Source: Chryseobacterium sp. ISL-80
GTDB lineage: Bacteria > Bacillota > Bacilli > Bacillales > Cytobacillaceae
Assembly: GCA_018613055.1 (NCBI GenBank)
Contig: JAGGQZ010000008.1
Span: forward strand, 98,145 to 162,144
Reading direction: 5' to 3'
DNA length: 64,000 bases
The notes below the pieces were generated by a model, which was not told where the DNA came from, did no database searches, and was given only the letters and a program-made list of their open reading frames with translations. Positions within the stretch are counted from its first letter, which is position 1, and the number at the start of each line of letters is the position of its first letter. Positions 60,556-64,000 of the stretch are shown here, in pieces. Position numbers and translations under genes: made by a program.

Positions 60556-61538
60556 TATTTGTCACTTGGAAACCTGACACCCATTTGCAATCTGGCTTCA
60601 TCGAGGATTTTCATCGTAATCCCTGAGTTTTCAAGCGAATTGTTCCCCGACTCCAGCTTTCCTTGCTGAATCAATGTAATGAATTCCTCTGCTTCATAAA
60701 ACATATTATCCTCAAGCTGTTCTTTTGAAAGATCTTCCCTGCTGCCATCACGGTAGCAGATTTCTACGTTTCCCGGCGTGCTGATTTTATCAATAATGAT
60801 GTTGCCTTCCTCACCTTGTATTTCAGAAGGAAGGGACGAATCAGTAATCTTTGAAAACATGATGACAGCATCCATTTCATCATACTTCAAAATTAAGCTT
60901 CCTTCCCCATCAACTCCGGACTCAAGTAAGTAGCCGTTTGCCTGGATAGACTTTGGCTCTCCAAACAAAACAACAAGCGGATAGATGCAATAAATACCGA
61001 TATCCATCAGCGAACCTGCTGAGAATTCCGGGTTAAAGGCGTTCAGGACGGTACCTTCTTTATATTTGTCATAGCGAGAAGAATACTGGCAATAGCTTGC
61101 GAAGTACCTTCTGATCGTGCCGATTTTACCGAGGTTTTCCTGGACTGCCTTGAAGTTCGGCATCAAAGTAGATTTCAGTGCCTCCATCAACACAACCTGG
61201 TTTTCTTTGGCCGCCTTAATCATATCGTTTAATTCACGGCTGTTGGACGCGATCGCTTTTTCACAAAGGACATGCTTGCCATTTTCCATAAGCGTGATCG
61301 CCTGGCTCGCATGCAGTGAATTGGGGCTGGCGAGATAAACAGCATCAATTGCATCACTTTTCGCCATCTCTTCCAAGTCCGTAAAAATGGTATCCACTCC
61401 GTACTTCCCTGCAAAGTCCGCAGCACCATCCTCAGTACGGGAATATACTGCAGCCAGCTTGAAATCCTTATGATGACTTGCTCCTTTTATAAATGCTTCT
61501 GTAATCCAATTTGTTCCTACCACTCCGAAACGTACCAT
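60555..61538 (-). CDS. Gfo/Idh/MocA-family oxidoreductase
   Basis: A 327-residue NAD(P)-dependent enzyme. The Rossmann start MVRFGVVGTNWITEAFIKGA fixes the start at ATG 61538 (AAAGGGTGA upstream); residues before it have no site. The EKAIASNSRELNDMIKAAKE motif (about 90-110), with the conserved catalytic Lys, and the DIGIYCIYPLVVLFG segment follow. The sugar or inositol substrate is unknown. No operon partner. Confidence 0.9.
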   Translation of the reverse strand: MVRFGVVGTNWITEAFIKGASHHKDFKLAAVYSRTEDGAADFAGKYGVDTIFTDLEEMAKSDAIDAVYLASPNSLHASQAITLMENGKHVLCEKAIASNSRELNDMIKAAKENQVVLMEALKSTLMPNFKAVQENLGKIGTIRRYFASYCQYSSRYDKYKEGTVLNAFNPEFSAGSLMDIGIYCIYPLVVLFGEPKSIQANGYLLESGVDGEGSLILKYDEMDAVIMFSKITDSSLPSEIQGEEGNIIIDKISTPGNVEICYRDGSREDLSKEQLEDNMFYEAEEFITLIQQGKLESGNNSLENSGITMKILDEARLQMGVRFPSDK

Positions 61539-61596
61539 GTCGTTCACCCTTTCAAATAGCAAAAGCCGGGGCAAGGCCCACAGCTTCTTACTTATC

Positions 61597-63003
61597 TTAT
61601 CGAAAAGGGAGTTCAATCACAAACTTAGTCCCTTTTCCATGCTCGCTCTCCACTGTTATCTTTCCATCATGCATTTGCACCAGCTGTTTGACGATGGACA
61701 ATCCGAGACCGAATTCCCCAAACGGATTGCTCGTCCTCGAGATATCGGCTTTGTAAAAGCGATGCCAGATCTTTTCAATTTCAGCCGGTTCGATGCCAAT
61801 GCCGGTGTCCTCGATCTCAATCACTGTTGTGCCGCCTTCCATTCGGCCGCGGAGCCAGACTGTTCCGTTTTCCGTGAACTGGATGCTGTTTTTCGTAATA
61901 TTGATTAAAATCTGGACGAGACGGTCATAATCAGCATGGACCATCGCCGCTTCCTCTGCCTCGATCTCGATTCTGTTATTGCGTTCCTCTGCCTGCAATC
62001 CAAGCTGGTCCTGGATGATTTCGAGCACTTCGATCAGTTCGATATCTTCTTTTAGAAGTTGAACCTGGTTTGAGCGGATTTTATCATAATCAAGATTCTC
62101 ATTGACGAGTCTGATCAGCCGCTTCGTTTCCTGGCTGACCAGGTTGATTCCACGCTCTTTTTCCGCCTCGGGAATCATGTTATTCCTGAGTCCCTCGATG
62201 ATCCCGCTAATGGTCGTGAGCGGCGTCCTCAATTCATGTGACACATCGGACATGAACTGGCGCCGTCGGTTTTCCAGGCTTTCGATTTCGGATTTTGATT
62301 CATTCAGCCTGTCGACCATCCCGTTAAAATCATTTGCCAATTCGCCAATCTCATCAAAATCTGAACTTGGAACTTTTACCGTGTAGTCCCCGGCTGACAC
62401 GGCCGATGTTGCTTCCTGGAGCTTTTTGATCCTGTTGACGTGGATCCGCGACAGCACCCAGCTCAGCAGGAACGAAACGACAAGGCCAATCAGCATCGTA
62501 TAAAACAAATACTTATTGATTTCGGTAATCATTTCCCGTGTCCCGCTGATTGGCGAGGTCAGAAGAATGCCGCCAACGAAATTCCCGCGGTCCAGATATG
62601 GCAAAACAACCAGAGTCACAGCACGGTCATACCGTTCGAGGTCATAATTTTTCACAATCGCTTTTCCGTTTGTAAGCTGGCTCCACTCTTTTTCCGATAA
62701 TTCAATCGCCGGTCCTCTCCACCTGATCGGATTCAGAAGCTGGATATTTTCATCAAACACACTGAATTGGATGTCGCGGCCAAACAGGACTCGCGCATAC
62801 TGGTTGATCACCTGGTCCGGCCGTTCCGAACCCCGGTCGAGATCCCGCAGGATATTCTCGCCGTAGGAAACCAGCTCCTCCGTCTTGTTTTTATAGACCA
62901 GTGTTTCAACATATTGGGTAAAAACAAGGCTGAGGATGAGGAAAGCGACAATGATAATACTGATATGGCTGAGGAATTGCTGGTAGATATACTTAACCTT
63001 CAT
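61597..63003 (-). CDS. Membrane sensor histidine kinase
   Basis: A 468-residue two-component kinase: two membrane helices (about 10-33 and 163-183) enclose an extracellular domain of about 130 residues; a HAMP domain (about 184-240) follows, then VSHELRTPLTTISGII with the phosphoacceptor His, and the HATPase part with NITKNSIQFTENG and GLGLSIVKQL. ATG 63003 lies inside the regulator's last codons (11-base overlap), so translation is coupled. The ligand is unknown. Confidence 0.93.
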   Translation of the reverse strand: MKVKYIYQQFLSHISIIIVAFLILSLVFTQYVETLVYKNKTEELVSYGENILRDLDRGSERPDQVINQYARVLFGRDIQFSVFDENIQLLNPIRWRGPAIELSEKEWSQLTNGKAIVKNYDLERYDRAVTLVVLPYLDRGNFVGGILLTSPISGTREMITEINKYLFYTMLIGLVVSFLLSWVLSRIHVNRIKKLQEATSAVSAGDYTVKVPSSDFDEIGELANDFNGMVDRLNESKSEIESLENRRRQFMSDVSHELRTPLTTISGIIEGLRNNMIPEAEKERGINLVSQETKRLIRLVNENLDYDKIRSNQVQLLKEDIELIEVLEIIQDQLGLQAEERNNRIEIEAEEAAMVHADYDRLVQILINITKNSIQFTENGTVWLRGRMEGGTTVIEIEDTGIGIEPAEIEKIWHRFYKADISRTSNPFGEFGLGLSIVKQLVQMHDGKITVESEHGKGTKFVIELPFR

Positions 63004-63691
63004 GCCCATCAACACATTCATCAAATTTATAGCCGACTCCCCAAACCGTGTGGAAGAATGGCTGTTCAGCAGTGCCAAGCTTCTTCCTTAGTCGCTTGAT
63101 ATGGACATCAACTGTACGCTCATCTCCGTAAAATTGATAACCCCAGACACGCTCGAGAAGCTGTTCCCGTGTGAACACCTGGCGCGGATGCTGGGCGAAA
63201 AGCAGGAGCAGGTCAAACTCCTTTGGCGTCAAATTTGTCACTGGCTTACCGTCCAGGCTCACCTCACGTGTCTCTTTGTTGATTTTCAGCCGGCTCGTCC
63301 CGACATCGCTGTTCTCATCAGGCTTCTGTTTTTGGTAACGGCGTGCCACAGCCTTGATCCTCGCCATCAAAGCCAGTGGGCTGAACGGCTTCGTCACATA
63401 ATCATCCGCCCCCATTTCAAGGCCGAGAACCTGATCCGACTCACTATCCTTTGCCGTCAGCATGATAATGGGAATATCACTTCCCTCCTGCCTGACCTTC
63501 CGGCACAAGGTGACACCATCCATCCCCGGCAGCATCCAGTCGACAATCATTAAATCCCAGTCTTCTCTTTTATAAGCCTCATAACCCTCGAGGCCATCAT
63601 TCACAAACCTGCCTTCAATGTCCTCTTTTGAAAAGAACATCTCAATCATCGCGCAGACACTTTCATTATCCTCAATCACTAATATTTTCAC
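62993..63691 (-). CDS. OmpR/PhoB-type response regulator
   Basis: A 232-residue regulator. The receiver domain (1-120) carries the acidic pair in VIEDNE, the phosphoacceptor Asp in DLMIVDWMLPG and the Lys in VTKPFSP; the winged-helix output (about 135-230) ends YGDERTVDVHIKRLRKKLG. GTG 63691 has GAGGGG before it; a longer frame lacks a site. It is coupled to the kinase gene. Regulated genes are not identifiable from this window. Confidence 0.94.
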   Translation of the reverse strand: MKILVIEDNESVCAMIEMFFSKEDIEGRFVNDGLEGYEAYKREDWDLMIVDWMLPGMDGVTLCRKVRQEGSDIPIIMLTAKDSESDQVLGLEMGADDYVTKPFSPLALMARIKAVARRYQKQKPDENSDVGTSRLKINKETREVSLDGKPVTNLTPKEFDLLLLFAQHPRQVFTREQLLERVWGYQFYGDERTVDVHIKRLRKKLGTAEQPFFHTVWGVGYKFDECVDGHEG

Positions 63692-63919
63692 GGCAATCCC
63701 CTCTATTACGAAATCTGTTATCTCTAAATTATAGCGCAACCGCGACAGAATCAACTGTTTAGGATATTGTTACAGATTATTTAATGGATTGGTCATAGTT
63801 TGTTCATGATTACAGTGTTTACAGATAGGGGTAGTTAATATGGGCTGTAACACGGTCCATTGGTTCCCTTTTCTCAGATCCTTACATTTTAGCCAAGACG
63901 CTCCATTGTGTAGAACTAG

Positions 63920-64000
63920 TTGCTTGCATAAGGGTATCTTTCCGCTGAAATGGTGTCCTTATAGAGGGCGATCTGCTTACATAAGGGTATCTTTCCGCTT
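63920..64000. repeat. Second locus of the 53-bp repeat family (continues past the window)
   Basis: CATAAGGGTATCTTTCCGCT occurs at 63927 and again at 63980, exactly 53 bp apart, with GTGTCCTTATAGAGG between them. This is the same family as the array at 43247-43918, with a different spacer. The 63692-63919 stretch upstream of the response-regulator gene shows no other feature. Confidence 0.85.

Overview
The window is chromosomal DNA from an endospore-forming Bacillaceae species (Bacillus or Mesobacillus type). The basis is a three-gene GerA-type germinant receptor operon, S-box and RFN leaders, rho-independent terminators with long T runs, strong AGGAGG ribosome binding sites, frequent TTG and GTG starts, and many close B. 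subtilis-type proteins. No tRNA, rRNA, prophage, intact insertion sequence or CRISPR system was recognised. Most of the window is housekeeping and stress-response DNA; the unusual parts are the leaders, several overlooked tiny genes, and a striking set of non-coding tandem repeat arrays.

Layout. 1-5 kb: the 3' end of a methionine aminopeptidase gene, then two tandem SAM riboswitches, each with its own terminator, ahead of the methionine importer metNPQ, followed by an M20 amidohydrolase. 5-10 kb: a 40-aa ORF, brnQ, small proteins, a DUF2935 protein, two small acidic lipoproteins and a luciferase-like oxidoreductase. 10-19 kb: two tiny basic proteins, a cytochrome bd operon (cydA, cydB and the 32-aa cydS), a PAP2 phosphatase, a two-domain unknown protein, a SET-domain protein, a PAS histidine kinase and hemY. 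19-23 kb: an ABC-2 exporter with a TetR regulator whose two operators are visible. 22.7-25.6 kb: the kynUAB operon converting tryptophan to anthranilate. 25.6-37.1 kb: a DoxX-like membrane protein, a YlbC-like CAP protein, a subtilase, a ZIP transporter, a parvulin foldase, an HtrA protease and the riboflavin operon ribD-ribE-ribBA-ribH behind an FMN riboswitch. 37-46 kb: a CsoR repressor, the germination receptor operon, a PBP4-type carboxypeptidase, a 53-bp repeat array, a NERD-domain protein and a LysM/SleB cell-wall hydrolase.

46-64 kb: katA, a YciI protein with an ECF42-type sigma factor, two DinB-like proteins, a thiol/quinone detoxification cluster (azoreductase, FMN reductase, catE, catD and a redox-sensing HxlR regulator), dps, a HIT protein, a DoxX protein, a MazG-like hydrolase, a cyclic-di-GMP-I riboswitch facing very small ORFs, nadE, a lactonase, a Gfo/Idh/MocA oxidoreductase and an OmpR-type two-component system.

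The most unusual feature is a set of different intergenic tandem arrays at about 3.6, 19.1, 21.9, 28.1, 28.3, 43.3 and 63.9 kb. Their unit sequences are unrelated, yet their periods are either 20-21 bp or 52-53 bp, close to two or five turns of B-DNA. This suggests face-of-helix phasing rather than chance. All coordinates and motifs were read by eye; family names rest on recognised motifs and not on database searches.
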